In this document: piece by piece, positions 1 to 11,790 of the stretch
How positions within the stretch are numbered: position 1 is the first letter of the stretch
Layout: every line of letters starts with the position of its first letter
Assembly (NCBI GenBank): GCA_022113835.1
Contig: JAILWY010000005.1
Coordinates: 6,590,501 to 6,654,500 of the forward strand
Reading direction: 5' to 3'
From: Atopsyche davidsoni
Taxonomy: Eukaryota; Arthropoda; Insecta; Trichoptera; Hydrobiosidae
Length of the DNA stretch: 64,000 nucleotides
Notes under the pieces: generated by a model
Told to the model about the DNA's origin: nothing
The model's database searches: none
The model's input: the letters and a program-made list of their open reading frames with translations, nothing else
Translations under genes and position numbers: made by a program

Positions 1-3000
1 GATACTTTTAAAATTACAATATTTAGATTATGTTATATGGTACCGTTTAATATAAAAACTTAAGAAATCCAACTTTAACAGAAATCTTCTCGTTTATGAT
101 TAGCAAATGTATCGTAAATGAAAACTTGTGGTGTCCTGTAGCGTATGAAGACTTAATTTATTACAACAAAAAATATAAACCTCACATATAATACCTAAAA
201 AATATGACATTACAGAAATTATCAAATGGCACTGAAATAAATATAATAAAAGATAATTTTAAGTTTTTTTTCTAATCTAATAGAGTAAATAAGTATATTT
301 TTTAAATATACACATTTCGACGAATTAAATATTTTATAGCAAATTGTGATTCACGGTAGTGCTATGAATCCATTTCATTCAATACTTTTGCCGTGCAGTG
401 TGAATAATGCACCTAAATATACATACGAATGACGCCCTGATAAGGTATGGATGACCTAACATCTGATGAACACACTCACGTTCAAATAACTTCACTCAAT
501 GTGCATGCATTGTCCGCTGCAGCAGTTATAACAAGTGCATTATTTTACTTCTATTTAAAGAAAACCACGGATGGACGCTGAAATATGCGTCGCGACTATT
601 TCTCTACCTGGAAATTAGCAACTTCACACGGTGCTTGAAAATATACGAAATCACTTGACTTTTTAGTACAAAACACCCAATTTATTTCAAACATATTTAT
701 AAGCAATATATATTTTAATATTTAATTTAAAAATACCCGAGACGTGAAGGTATATATATATTTTTGAAAAAATCGACCTTTTTCTATCACACATAAAAGT
801 AAAATAAACTATTTTTTGCGTTTAATTGAAAAAGAAAATTCAGTAAATCTTTTTAATGGAAAATCTTCACATTCAAATTGTTAAATATTTGTTTTGTTAT
901 AAGTAAGCATTCGTAGTTTTTATTATTTTTTAGGTTTAAGTTGCCTATAATAATAATATATATTTTTTGAATTGAAAATTTTATTTAATAATATAACGGC
1001 AAGATAATATTTGATTTAATTACTAGTTATAATATATATATATATATATATATGCTATGAAAATAACTTGTATCATATATGTATCTAATAGTGCTTTGAA
1101 TGTTTTTTGAGCAAATTATAAATTATTTAACTATTGTCATAGTTATTATCAAATTCTTAAGTTTAGATTTCACAAGTATTAATTTTAAAAAATCGGATAC
1201 AATATAAAAGTTAAATTTATTCATATTTTAAATAAATATTTTGATTTAATTCAAAGTTTCAAATATTTTTATAAACAATTACAAAAAAACAGCTTATGGA
1301 ATATTGTTTTATTCAAAAATATAAAAAAATAAACCGTAAAAAAATACTTAATAAAGTGGAATGACATTTGTAAAGTGATGTTATATTAGATAATTTATTC
1401 CTACAGGATAAATATTGACCGCAACCGTTTACCAATAATGAATTCATTTACCGCAGTCAATATGTCAATGAGAGGATCATCGGGATACCAACAATGACCT
1501 AGCAAGGTCGCATAATGGAATCTAAATACATGTCTATAAAAATACTATTCTATCCGCCATGAGTCTCCGAGGATTGTAATAAAATGTTTGTAGAGCTAAA
1601 AACCATAATATTTAAACTCCAAAATAATACCGGTTGTATGAGATGAATAATACAGATCAAACTTCAGGTTCAAGCAAGCACAGAATTCATTATACGCTAT
1701 GGCGGAATAAATAAATAACAGAAATCCTATGTTTGAGTTTTATTAGTAAAAGTTGACTTAAAACGAATTGATTAACAATTCAAAATAATGTCAAGGCTTT
1801 GAAAACATGATGAAACATGAAGTGGCATTTTTAAAAAATGGTTTACATTTACATAATATATATGATATTCCAGAAATCGGTTATAAAAGTTGTTTTGAAA
1901 TCGTATGTTAGTCTAAGTCAAATACAACAGAGCTTTAATAGACGCTAATAAAAACACAAATTGATACAAAAGGGTTGACAAAAAAGTTCATTGGACCTAT
2001 AGTAAAACGTCCGACCGCAATATCCTGCCTAAAAAGAAATCACCTCAAATCAACCCCATAATTTTAAATCGATAATGATCCCAACGAAAAAACGTATAAT
2101 TGAGAAACTTTAAAAATAGACGGCTACATCCAATAACTGTTTCTACTTAAATTTAGTTTTTCAAGTGAATAAACTATACTCGAATTGCAAATATTGTTTT
2201 ACATAAACCACATCCGCGTTAAGGCTTCTTGGCGGCAAAGATGAAATATTGGAATAAAAAAAGGTTTGCCCGCGGTAACAGTTACTTTGAATCGTAATAC
2301 CTGAAATGTTATGCTTTTATATTGCCTAAGTATTTATTTCCGATTTTCAATTATCTATTACTGGCCTTGTTGTTTACTAATAACCAGTGCCGCGGCTCTT
2401 GACCCTGATTAGTCATGTTACTGATTCTGCGAATTTAACATTATATAAAAAGTGATCTACGGCTGTACTAAAGATAAAACCGAAATTCGACTAGGCACTA
2501 CCAAAACCGTTTATAGACTCTAACCAGTATATTAAACGGAAAAAAAACACTTGTAAATGTTGTTTTAAGTTTGAGTTTGCTACGCATTTCAATCATAATA
2601 CAGTAGAGTTAAAATGGCTGTTACGCATTAGTGTTTATTACAAAGTAAAATGCTTTTCCAGTTATTTTTAACCTATAACAGTGATTGTTGGCTATGGTAG
2701 CTGACAGGTGAAATTTCAAAATGGAATTGCGTTTACCTGAATCCTTCCGTTGTAATTGAAGAAACATTCAGTCTGCATAATTTTCATATGTCAAGAGTAA
2801 TAACTTTTCCGTCATCACATCTTTCAGAGGAGGCAGGAATTTCCACAAAAATTTTAACATTTGTTCACCAAAGTTATAGCCAAAGTTAAAATTACTGTCA
2901 CCACAAGTCTCATTGTAAATATAACCGCATTTGTTATGTGAACATTTGAAAAACGAAAAATGCAATTATTTAAAAAATACCTTAACAGTAATAGGTTGAA

Positions 3001-3539
3001 ATATGAAACTTTAAAAAATAAAATTTCATAAAACCAAATTTTTAACATGCTACATTCCGTAATGATTTTTTTTTTTAAATTACCGGAAAAGCCTCTTTAG
3101 CCTTGACATCATAATCTTTAAATTTATTCTTTCGAATTTCATAAAACCGCAAAGCGACAGCTAAATCAGATAAAACTTAATAATATTGGTAATCTTTTCA
3201 ATTATTCATAAATTTTAACGGTTTTTTAAAGACGTTAAAAAATCCACATATTAAGAGATTTTCTCGATAAAACAAATAAAAATACTATACACATATAACT
3301 TAAAAAAGAGCATGAAAATTTTAGGTATAAATAAATGTTCAATGGTTAAAAAAAAATCACAATACAAAAACAACTGAAACAATTTTTTTATACCCTTTGC
3401 ATCGATTGTTTTTGATATCAAATAACAGTTTTTACGCCTAACAATCAAAATATTTAATCATTTTGACAGAATGTGTTGGTGAAAGTTTTACGCCTGCGTG
3501 CTTTAAAAAAAACACCTTGAAACATAAACATTTTTTAAT
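1..3539. other. AT-rich stretch without a supportable gene
   Basis: Long A/T runs with only short open frames. A 65-codon minus-strand frame at 2768-2965 overlaps a short hydrophobic Met-initiated frame, and neither has a convincing splice or start context. A slightly less AT-rich patch lies at about 360-620. I see no repeat partner elsewhere in the window and no tRNA or promoter signal. Confidence 0.6.
1030..1053. repeat. (TA)n microsatellite
   Basis: About 11 uninterrupted TA units. Similar short TA tracts lie at 23368-23387 and 29322-29343, each close to or inside dispersed repeat copies. Confidence 0.9.
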
Positions 3540-3765
3540 AATGATTAAGTACATTTTCTCAAATATTGAAAATTGATTAAAGAGACTCTTAGAAAAATAT
3601 CATCGTGATTTGTGTGGGATACGAACCCGCACCCCCAAGTTTATATGGCAGGTGCATTCCCAATTATGCTAACAATTATGCAACATCCCACACAAATCTC
3701 GATGATATTTTTCTAAGAGTTTCTTTAATCAATTTTCAATATTTGAAAAAATGTACTTTATCATT
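3540..3765. mobile_element. Foldback element with a tRNA-like centre
   Basis: Two 81-bp arms (3540-3620 and 3685-3765) are inverted copies differing at only 4 positions by my alignment, with no indel. They enclose 64 bp. The inner arm ends (TGTGTGGGAT and its complement) run directly into a tRNA-derived segment read on the minus strand. The whole 226-bp unit would fold into one long hairpin. Known parallels are foldback MITEs and SINEs duplicated head to head, but the exact family is not recognised. I see no target-site duplication and no second copy in this window. High arm identity implies recent origin or gene conversion between arms. Confidence 0.8.
3617..3671 (-). promoter_or_regulatory. 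Internal Pol III promoter (A and B boxes), tRNA-derived
   Basis: Read on the minus strand, TAGCATAATTGG (3660-3671) fits the tRNA A-box consensus TRGCNNARYNGG at every position. GGTTCGTATCC (3617-3627) is a near-consensus B box. The A-to-B start distance is 44-45 nt, as in a canonical tRNA. The middle (GCACCTGCCATA) resembles a Gly-type anticodon arm. The acceptor stem of a true tRNA cannot be formed at the right place, so this is a tRNA-derived promoter rather than a tRNA gene. Confidence 0.65.
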
Positions 3766-4933
3766 ATCAATCAATCAAACCTGTATAGGCAAAATCGTAC
3801 TTCGTGTGAGACGGTCTTCACAAAAATCAATAATAAACATTTTTTCAATATTTCAGGATGAAATTCAATGTGTGCAGGCGTAATAAATATAATAAAATGT
3901 GATAGTAGCTTATAGATAATGATCGGAAGCGCCAGTACTAAAACTGTGTCGGTCGGGTGGGCCCAAGTCGCGCGGGTGCGTCCAAGTGATTCGCTTGCGA
4001 GTCATGACGCATCCGAGTTCCGAATTCCCGGATAATGGCGTATTAATAGTCTCTGCTGTGAGAACGTAATGCGGGAAGCCTCTAGTCGCTGCAGCAGCCG
4101 TTAGTCACTCCAGCTGGACCAGCGGGAGCCAGCTGGGTCCAGTTGGCAATTAAGCCAACAAATTAACTAAGCAGAGTCAAATAATTTGATGACATTTTTG
4201 TACAGATTACTCACATGGTCACAAATTTTATTCTATGATTATTCTTGGTACAATTTTAATATAAGCCATATGATATATGATCCTCGCTTTCCGATGCTTA
4301 GTATACACTATAATTTAGGATCGATGTTTACGACCCATAAACTACCACGCTAAAGGCATAAATCTACAGCTCAAATATAATTTCTATACAATGAATATTG
4401 ATGTATCCTAGATGTAATGTAATGCACAAGTTGATTAAGTTTTAATGCAATTTCTGAATCTATCAAAAAGATTTATTTTAACTTTGTATGCTCATGGTTT
4501 TTTTTTAAATGAGTGTATACATATATAAATAACATTTTCATTGCGTATTGTATATAATTAATGTGCTCAATTAACTGTGATTTAAATTAACGTGACGGCA
4601 AAGACGCGGCTTCCCGTTAGTCATCGAGATCAGATTCGACGAGTCCCTGGCGTCGTTTCCGATGCCAGGAACTCAAAAGTTAAGCAAATTCCAATGTGGA
4701 GGAATTCGGATCGATTCATTTTATTTATTTACATATTCTAGCGGCGTTCCGTTCTTTACTCATATACCCCGAGCTCCGGTGTACTAGTTTTAATTTGATG
4801 GACTCTTCCGACTGAAAGAAAATTTGGCTCGCGTATCGCACGGCATACCAGCGCGATGTTTTGATATTGATCTGTTGACATAGGAATATTTGGAATATTT
4901 CGACGAATTAAGCGTAAATTTTTGTTCTAGTTT
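3766..4933. other. Intergenic, with a GC-rich island at 3941-4150
   Basis: The island is CpG-containing and sits abruptly in AT-rich flanks. On the minus strand, a pyrimidine-rich stretch ending in CTCACAG near 4050-4075 precedes an open frame of about 38 codons running to about 3940, which could be an exon. The plus strand is also open, so coding status is undecided. The rest (4151-4933) is AT-rich with nothing recognisable. Confidence 0.4.
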
Positions 4934-5263
4934 CTATGAATCACCCCGGAGAATTGCACAGGATAAATATTTGTTCAGGCTCCGGAACTCGAAACAAAAA
5001 ATATAAATTCCTCGATGAATTAATATTGATTTTGAGATACGCGATAGGGGCGGTTCCATTCCAATTTCGTTTGCAACTCTTTGAGTGATTTCTTTTCGGC
5101 TTTCAGTGAACTGCTTTGCCGCCGCGTCGGCTTTTTTCATCTCATCCGCCACGTCTTGGTGTTCTAAGGAAGGTAACGTCGCAAATATTTTATAAGGAAA
5201 CCCTGTTATGAATTTATACCGCCCACAGGTAACGATATGGGGGGCAATATTGCAAGCCTTTCT
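4934..5263 (-). pseudogene. Coding-like fragment, possibly hAT-type transposase remnant
   Basis: A 109-codon minus-strand frame with no ATG near its start. The middle (about 5020-5165) is markedly richer in G+C than its surroundings and has coding-like codon use. It encodes an acidic/basic helical stretch (VADEMKKADAAAKQF) followed by TESRKEITQRVANEIGMEPP. The spacing of R, V, IG and a final P..R resembles the segment of hAT/ZMYM-type transposase derivatives just before their conserved PR..RQ.HR motif. The expected continuation after HRG is lost. That family assignment is by eye and uncertain, and an unrelated exon is possible. No terminal inverted repeats were found around it. Confidence 0.3.
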
Positions 5264-5693
5264 TTATATACCGTGAGAATTTCTTAGACTACTAGGTTGA
5301 AAGACGAAAAAACTCTCAATTATTTTTCAGAACATAGGTGGGATGTTATTTACGACGCAATTTTTTTTTGGATAGTATTTTTCATTATTGCATATGTGAA
5401 TTGCTAACCTTGTAGATGTTGAAAAAATTAAAATCGTTTTTTTCGATATTACATTATTCTTCATAAATGTATAGACATAGTTATAAATAGAATAGAAACT
5501 CTTAACGTTAATACCTAAAAACCTATGAATGATTTATGCTAATATCGTTTTTAAATTCTTTAAAGTATTTTAATATTAGAATGTAGAATTACAGAACAAA
5601 ATGTTTTGACAGATTTATTAAACATGTATTATTTTGATATAATTAATCATTGTGTTGATTAATTTTAGAAGTAGTGTTTTATCTCATATAATC
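5264..5693. other. AT-rich upstream region of the 5694 open frame
   Basis: AT-rich. A splice-acceptor-like sequence (TTGATTAATTTTAG, ending at 5668) lies 25 bp before the second in-frame ATG of the downstream frame. No TATA box or initiator could be placed with confidence. Confidence 0.35.
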
Positions 5694-6134
5694 ATGGTGA
5701 AAAATCCGAATAAAATTGATATTTCTGAAAAATCAGATGATGATTCAACTGATACGCTGCCCCTTTACATAAATATTAAAATGGATAAGAGAGAACGAAA
5801 GCGACTGAGTTTTAAACATAATGCAATATTAAAGAAGGAATTTGACGATTTCAAAGATAAGTTTTCCGAGACTGTTCATGTTCCTGCTTTACTGCCACAA
5901 CATGAAGACTTTCATTTTTATTTGTCGAAATGTCGACTGATTCCTGAACAAAGCGAGGGAAATCGTTTGAATTTTGTCAAAAAGATGACACCAGGACCAG
6001 GGTTCGATATAAAAGGAAGACTTCCCATCCCGGCTGATAGCGTTTGCAAAAGATCAGAGAGTACTCGATACGAAAAAAAAATACCAACACCCAAAACTTG
6101 TGTACCAAAAAAATTGAAATTAAATAAAATTTAA
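5694..6134 (+). CDS. Hypothetical basic protein, single open frame
   Basis: The longest open frame in the window. An upstream ATG at 5652 would add 14 residues, but that start lies before a likely splice acceptor at 5668. The ATG at 5694 (context ATCATGG) is preferred and gives 146 codons. The N-terminal third is acidic and Ser-rich (EKSDDDSTDTLP) and is followed by a charged basic helix-like part (MDKRERKRLSFKHN). The C-terminus is Lys-rich and could be a nuclear localisation signal. No signal peptide, membrane segment or known domain is recognised. In DNA this AT-rich, a frame of this length is unlikely by chance. AATAAA occurs about 125 nt after the stop. The region 5984-6050 resembles 7367-7430 at DNA level. 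It could be a small gene, an exon, or part of a transposon. Confidence 0.45.
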   Translation: MVKNPNKIDISEKSDDDSTDTLPLYINIKMDKRERKRLSFKHNAILKKEFDDFKDKFSETVHVPALLPQHEDFHFYLSKCRLIPEQSEGNRLNFVKKMTPGPGFDIKGRLPIPADSVCKRSESTRYEKKIPTPKTCVPKKLKLNKI

Positions 6135-7305
6135 GTGAAAAAATAAGAGACAAAATTTCAGGCAAACCAATTAATCCAAGCTGCCTGGTAAACTTGATAG
6201 CATATTTTTCAATATCCTTTTCACTAACAGCAGTAAAAGGGATATCACTTTTCAACAAATAAATAACCACAGATTTTATGCATTTATCCATATTATATAT
6301 TTTTTGGTCTAAATTTGATCAAAAAATACATCTCTGCTGCTAATGTACTCATACATAAATATTTCATACAATTTAGAATACATATTGTATTTTCAAAAAG
6401 GGTTTTTTTATTTTTAAATATATGTACAAATTTTATATATACGTTTCAATGGTATTGTATTGAAATAAAATCACGAATTAAATATATTTAAAAGGTATTC
6501 TTACTAAATAATCAAATCGAAGTTTTGTTTTTCAATTAGTCCTTATATTATTCATAGGTCATATTTTATATTTTAACACTTATTTTATAAAATCATTAAA
6601 CTATAAATAAATAGCGAAACGTTAAAAACTTCCCATGGATTACTTACAACCCTATTTTCTTATAATCGGTCAAATACTCATTAAAAACTATTTAATACAT
6701 GGTTATATTGTAAAACAACTTTGAATACAATGCATGTGACGTTTTATATCTAACAGCTTGGTAATCACTGTTCAATATAATTTCTCTTTTAGAATATGAA
6801 CGGGAGTCTTACTAACGAATCAAAAGCTGTTTTTAATTTATATGTCTCTTAGGGTCGCCGCTATAAATATTCTCTAACCGTCTAAAACAAGAAATATTTA
6901 ATCATTTAATTGAAACAGCAGACGACAATATTTAAAAAAAATAAAGTAAAATATTTGGAAGTTTTTTATAGCCTAGAATTTGAAAAAAAAATAATAATTG
7001 AAAACTATTTTTAAATAAACCTTAAGTCAACTGTCACAATCAATAAATATAATTTGATATATGTGTACTTGTATATCTATAAATATGATTAAATACCCCA
7101 ATACAGTTGATTTATACGATACATTTGATAATACGTATGACTTTTTTTCCAATCGCATTAAAAAAAAGTTGATAAAAAACATGAAGCTATTTATAATTTG
7201 AAAAATAACACTGAACTAAATAAGTAATGGAAAGATTACTAATACCAAAACCCCAGCAGCCACACACCAGCACAGCTACTGTCTTTAATAGATTATCATT
7301 TCTAC
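6135..7305. other. AT-rich stretch; minus-strand protein-like frame at 6150-6291
   Basis: A minus-strand frame beginning at an ATG at 6289-6291 starts MDKCIKSVVIYLLKSDIPF and continues about 47 codons with protein-like composition. It then runs antisense into the 5694-6134 frame. No family could be assigned. The remainder is AT-rich and empty. Confidence 0.3.
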
Positions 7306-7563
7306 ATGGGAAGGACGGTGTACGTCCCCAAACATAGTATGAAAAATAGAAGTGACTTCTTGATGAAAATGAAAACAGGGCCAGGATTCGAAAAAGAGGA
7401 GCACTTCCTGTTCCGGATGAAATCTGGTATAAAAGACCCGGTAGTGCTGCGGGCAAGTTGCCAAACACTAGCAAATCGAAATAAGCAAATAAAACTCACA
7501 TTTAATTTTACTCTAAAAAAATCCATGGAACACTGCTATTATGACAAATTCCCTACTTATTAA
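7306..7563 (+). CDS. Short open frame sharing a motif with the 5694 frame
   Basis: 85 codons from an ATG. The segment KMKTGPGFEK parallels KMTPGPGFDI of the frame at 5694-6134. The underlying DNA is alignable for about 65 nt (from about 7367), but a small indel changes frame within the alignment. That favours a shared non-coding repeat over two related proteins. No domain is recognised. Confidence 0.2.
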   Translation: MGRTVYVPKHSMKNRSDFLMKMKTGPGFEKEEHFLFRMKSGIKDPVVLRASCQTLANRNKQIKLTFNFTLKKSMEHCYYDKFPTY

Positions 7564-8080
7564 TATAATGTAACAGTGATTTTATTAAGAATCCATTGAT
7601 GTTTGATGTGAAAATATAATAATAATTACGTATTATCTTGAGAATATTATATTACAAATACGATGAAAAAATACTCATTAGTGGTTGCAGAATCGTAATA
7701 AAAAAATCATCTTATGTTAGTAGAGAAATTTCGTGTAAAAAATACATTATAATTTTTCATAAGTTTTATTTATTATGTTAAATTGATGATATGAATTACT
7801 ATGTCATTAATAATAAAGTATATTTTGTACTTTAAATCAAATGTATTTTTCTTATATGTACATACGCTTTTTACATCAACAAAAAAATTGTCTCGTATTA
7901 CTTAAATAAGGGTTATATTTAATGGCATACTTCATTCATGAAACATCCTTGAAAATTTTTCGATAAGATTATTTTTTAAAAAGTAATCGGTGAAGCGTTC
8001 GGAGATCAATGGTTCCGTAATAATAGTATCATTTTATATGAATTCCTTGTTAACAGGGTCAAATTATCGCCATAACACAT
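7564..8080. other. AT-rich, nothing recognised
   Basis: No repeat, promoter or coding signal seen. Confidence 0.6.
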
Positions 8081-8420
8081 CAAAGCAGTGACCAACAAAA
8101 AAGGTACAAATTATATGTCTGAAATGTGCGCGGATTACTGAAGCCGCAAGCAAACAAGCCGACAGGGGAGGCCCGCCTCCAGCATCATCCACCGCCCCTG
8201 CGGCTGCCTGACACGGGCCGATTACCTGGCAGGAGGGCTCACCACCTCAAGATCATTCCGTGGGGATTTATCAAAGATACATAATCGAAAATGCCAATAT
8301 AATGTGTCGAACGAGAGGGACTTCACTTTAAGCTTTCTTGTTGTTAGATTCGACAAGAGTTATCAGATAGCGAGGCGGTGTCGACTTTATGCTCCGTGCG
8401 AGGTGGAGTGCGCGAAAAAG
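8081..8420. other. GC-rich island, candidate cis-regulatory element
   Basis: A GC-rich core (about 8140-8250) contains GGCCCGCCTCC-type runs. Next to it are a TCF-like site (ATCAAAG at 8270-8276) and an E-box-like CACCTC. A minus-strand open frame reaches a CAG|GTAATC donor-like sequence, but both strands are open, so a coding claim is not justified. Confidence 0.3.
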
Positions 8421-10289
8421 GCATTGCTACGAGAGAAAGATCATATATATATATCATGTTATGACTATATCTAAAACTATATGACTTGTTCTAAAACTCA
8501 TGTTTCTGGAATATATTATCGAAGAAGATTTTTAGTTCAAAGGGAAATGATGTCTCTTATACTATACATAGATTAAAAATACACGTCATAATATCACCAA
8601 TGGTTGGTTAACAAGTATGCTAACCACTAGATTATCAGACTGTTAAGGCTGTGTATATCTAAATATTTTATGGTTGAACAATCTGTATCGCCCGAAACTC
8701 CACCCATTTCATATCGAATCTAGATAAACTCGCAAATCATTATTATTAAGTACGGTGAACTAGAAAATATTAATAAAATAAGTTTGATTTTACAAAAATT
8801 TAAATTTAAAAGAAATTTATGTATTTAATATAAAACATATCACGAGTCTACAGTTTGTTTGTTATTAAAGATATAAGTTTACATGTTGTTAGATAATTAA
8901 TCATCCTCAAATTCATCATTAATTTATTATCTAAGAATTTTTCCAAAGATTATTAGTTAAGAAGCTTAAAAAACTAAATGATTATTAAAAATAAATATGC
9001 TGCCATAATTGACATGAAAATGTATATTTTAAACATATTTAATAATTAATTCAGTTTTACGGATACAGGTCAATTAATTTTATTATTTTTATAAAACTTT
9101 TTAATTTTAAAAAATATTGTTCACAGTAAAATTATATTTTTCAAGTGTAATACATCCATTATTTTTGTATAATCACGACAATCACAACCCATTCTCAAAC
9201 TTGTTAGCAAGACAGAAATAACAATAAAAAAGCACCTCAATCTGTGGTCCGAATCAGCGTTAGTACTTTATTCAATCTTTATAAGTTTAACTTATAAAAT
9301 ATTTTTTTAAGTTACAAAAGTGAACCCTTGAAGCAATAAAGATAAATTTGAAAAACACCAAATAAAACATATAATTTAATGATCCCTTCAAATCCTCGCG
9401 AAGTGTGTTCACATTGTATGCCTTCATACAAAATTTGACTTAACAATGACATTAATAATATTTTCAACTCAGAAGGTGTCCATAAAATTGAGAATCGACA
9501 CAAAAAGGACAAAACAGATCCTTTTGGTGTCCGGACCGCACGCCGACTGGAAAGGTTGGATTAGTGTAAAAACGCCTCGTTTAAATAAGAACAAAACGAT
9601 GAAAAAAACCTAAATAATAATATAAAAAGGCACGAAATGTCTGCGTCTAAATAATTGACCATACTGGTGATTATTAAAGATATGAAACGGTTTTTTTGTC
9701 CGCCCGACGCGCATTTTATAGCTCAGGTATTGGATTCCCATTGACTTTTTTATCCTTTTGGTAAAACAAAGTGATAGATCAGGTAGTTTTTTTTTTCTTC
9801 AAATATTTGTGTTAGGAAAGCCGTCAGTCGGATCTGAATCATTGAAACGTTTTGTTCGTTTTTTGCGTCGGAGTATTTCTGTTCATTCATAATTTTTTTT
9901 TATAACAGATTAAAATTTACACAGCGATTGAGAAAATTGCTTAATGAATTTGAATACTTTTATAGTGTATTTTAATTTGGTTATCTTATAATAAAAATAT
10001 AAAATTAATATTAAAAATAAAGAATTTGTAATCATTATTGTGTCCAATGTATACGTAAACGTTTTATTTTCTCATCATGGTATGAAAGTTTTTTTTATAA
10101 TTTCATTTATAATCAGTATTCAATTTTAAAATAATATTTTTTTTTAAGAAAAAAGAACCTTGCAAGCTTTTGGATGTAGGTCCAATAAAAATAAAATATA
10201 TGCTAATCTGTTTCATAATATGGTAACAGGGTTTTAAGGAAGAGTTTTTATGTAGGAATAGCTATAGAGCGGAATATCTTCGCTGTTTT
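8421..10289. other. AT-rich stretch, nothing recognised
   Basis: A 66-codon minus frame at 9312-9512 has no supporting signals. No repeat copies found. Confidence 0.6.
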
Positions 10290-10640
10290 ATTTCTCACTA
10301 ACCACAAGCATGTAGTTGGCTTGTAACAACATAGCCGCCTTAATAATAATGTCGTCGGCCACGAAATGCGACCTGTCACCATAAAGGTTGTCGAACAAGA
10401 TGTATCGGACCAGGACTTTGTGGAATGCTGAGGCTGCCTTCTAATTAAGGACTCGTAAAGGAAGCGAAAGGATGAGGAAGATTGCCCAGAAAAAACTCAG
10501 TCGCCCGCGTTACATATCGAATTAGTTCTTTATTAATTGTTTATAGTTTTATGACCCGGCTGCGTAGCAATAAACGTTACCTATCGGGGATTCTTTGGTG
10601 AGCGTTAAATCCTAAGATCTGCTGATCAAATCAGTGTAAA
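10290..10640. other. GC-richer island
   Basis: A CpG-containing block around 10340-10510 with mixed purine-rich composition and no long open frame. Candidate conserved non-coding element, judged only from composition contrast. Confidence 0.25.
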
Positions 10641-11379
10641 GTTTTATTTTAAAAATAACTTACCTCAGCAAAGTTAGTTGACTTGGGTGTGAAATCCACA
10701 AAAATGCCACTGAATTCTGAAAAGATTAAAAGACATAAAATTAATTATTTGTTTATATTGAAAATTAACGTATTCATGAAAAAACAAAGAAAATAATAAT
10801 AAATATATTTACTTGTACAATTTCAAAAAATATTTCAGACATTACGGTATTGCAGAAGAGGTGTAATATTTGATTTTGAAGGATCGAAACCTTCATATTG
10901 TAGTTTAAGAAATTGGGACCGTAGATGAACACAGCTTTTTTCCTGGAAATATATTGTGTCTATATCAATAACAAGTAAACCGTAAAGAAGTATAACTGAA
11001 TTTTACAAATAATTTCAACCGTAAAACAAAATATCACATACGGACTTCATTACAAAATCCTACACCCATCGTTTATTTGTTAAATGCTATAAAAGTCAAT
11101 TTTTTGTTATTATTATGCTAGAATTAATCTCTGCGTGCTGTATCTGAAAAAAATATATGTTATATACGTGCTTAGGAAGTAAGTTACGAAAAAAGCTTTG
11201 TAAGTAGTAGTACAGAAAGGTTCATTGCGGGTGTTCTTATTTTTATTACAAATTAATGTAGCCCATCGTAGAAAGTGTACTTGCAATTTGTGTATAAACA
11301 ATAAACGATATTACTACTTTGGACATCAATACAAAATATATTGCTCGAATATCGCAAGTTCCTTTGACATCCGATTGCA
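10641..11379. other. AT-rich stretch
   Basis: Nothing recognised. TGAACACAGCT at about 10927 matches the start of insect miR-317, but there is no hairpin and the rest differs. Confidence 0.6.
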
Positions 11380-11790
11380 GGAATCTGAACGTACGTAGAC
11401 GGTGACGTCATGGGAAGAACTTTTCAGCCTGTCCGTGGAACAATGGAGAAGATCTCCGAGTGAGATACAATCGACAAACGTGCCGGTTATTTACCCGGAA
11501 GATCCCGCGGTATAAAGTTCAGTGCAAAAACCACAAACTTGACTCACGAGCAATCGCCAATCACCTTTCCTGTAATATCCACCTGGTCAAATTCTACGGG
11601 TTTTTATATGACCTCAGTACCGAGCGGTGACATCCCAGTTGCCGTATTACCCGGACCTGAAATACTACCGATTGTTTCAACTGCTGCTACTTATAGTATT
11701 CACATAATACTAGTCTCCAAGGTTATATATTTGATAAGAGTTTCATTGTGGGATCGCGCGTTCGTTGCAATACTTTAAAAGTCAAAGCAA
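11380..11790. other. GC-richer block with a palindromic CRE
   Basis: Contains TGACGTCA (11403-11410), CCGCGGTATAAA at about 11506-11517 and a 79-codon plus-strand frame (11539-11778) without splice support. The TATAAA is followed after only 2 bp by TCAGTGC, too close for a standard TATA-initiator pair. Candidate regulatory element. Confidence 0.3.
11403..11410. promoter_or_regulatory. Palindromic CRE/ATF site TGACGTCA
   Basis: Perfect 8-bp CREB/ATF consensus. One of five in the window (others at 13419-13426, 19484-19491, 21916-21923 and 28958-28965). Confidence 0.4.

Noticed and set aside
2768..3048. Two overlapping minus frames, one with a signal-peptide-like start (MRLVVTVILTLAITL)
   Set aside because: The hydrophobic frame stops after 19 codons and no donor-like site of quality follows; the other frame has no start or splice support.
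3617..3690. Intact tRNA gene at the centre of the foldback
   Set aside because: A and B boxes are present, but the acceptor stem and a proper anticodon arm cannot be formed in register.
10926..10947. TGAACACAGCT match to the miR-317 5' end
   Set aside because: Only 11 bases match and no precursor hairpin is present.
11506..11525. TATAAA close to TCAGTGC as a core promoter
   Set aside because: The TATA-to-initiator distance is only a few bases instead of about 25-30.
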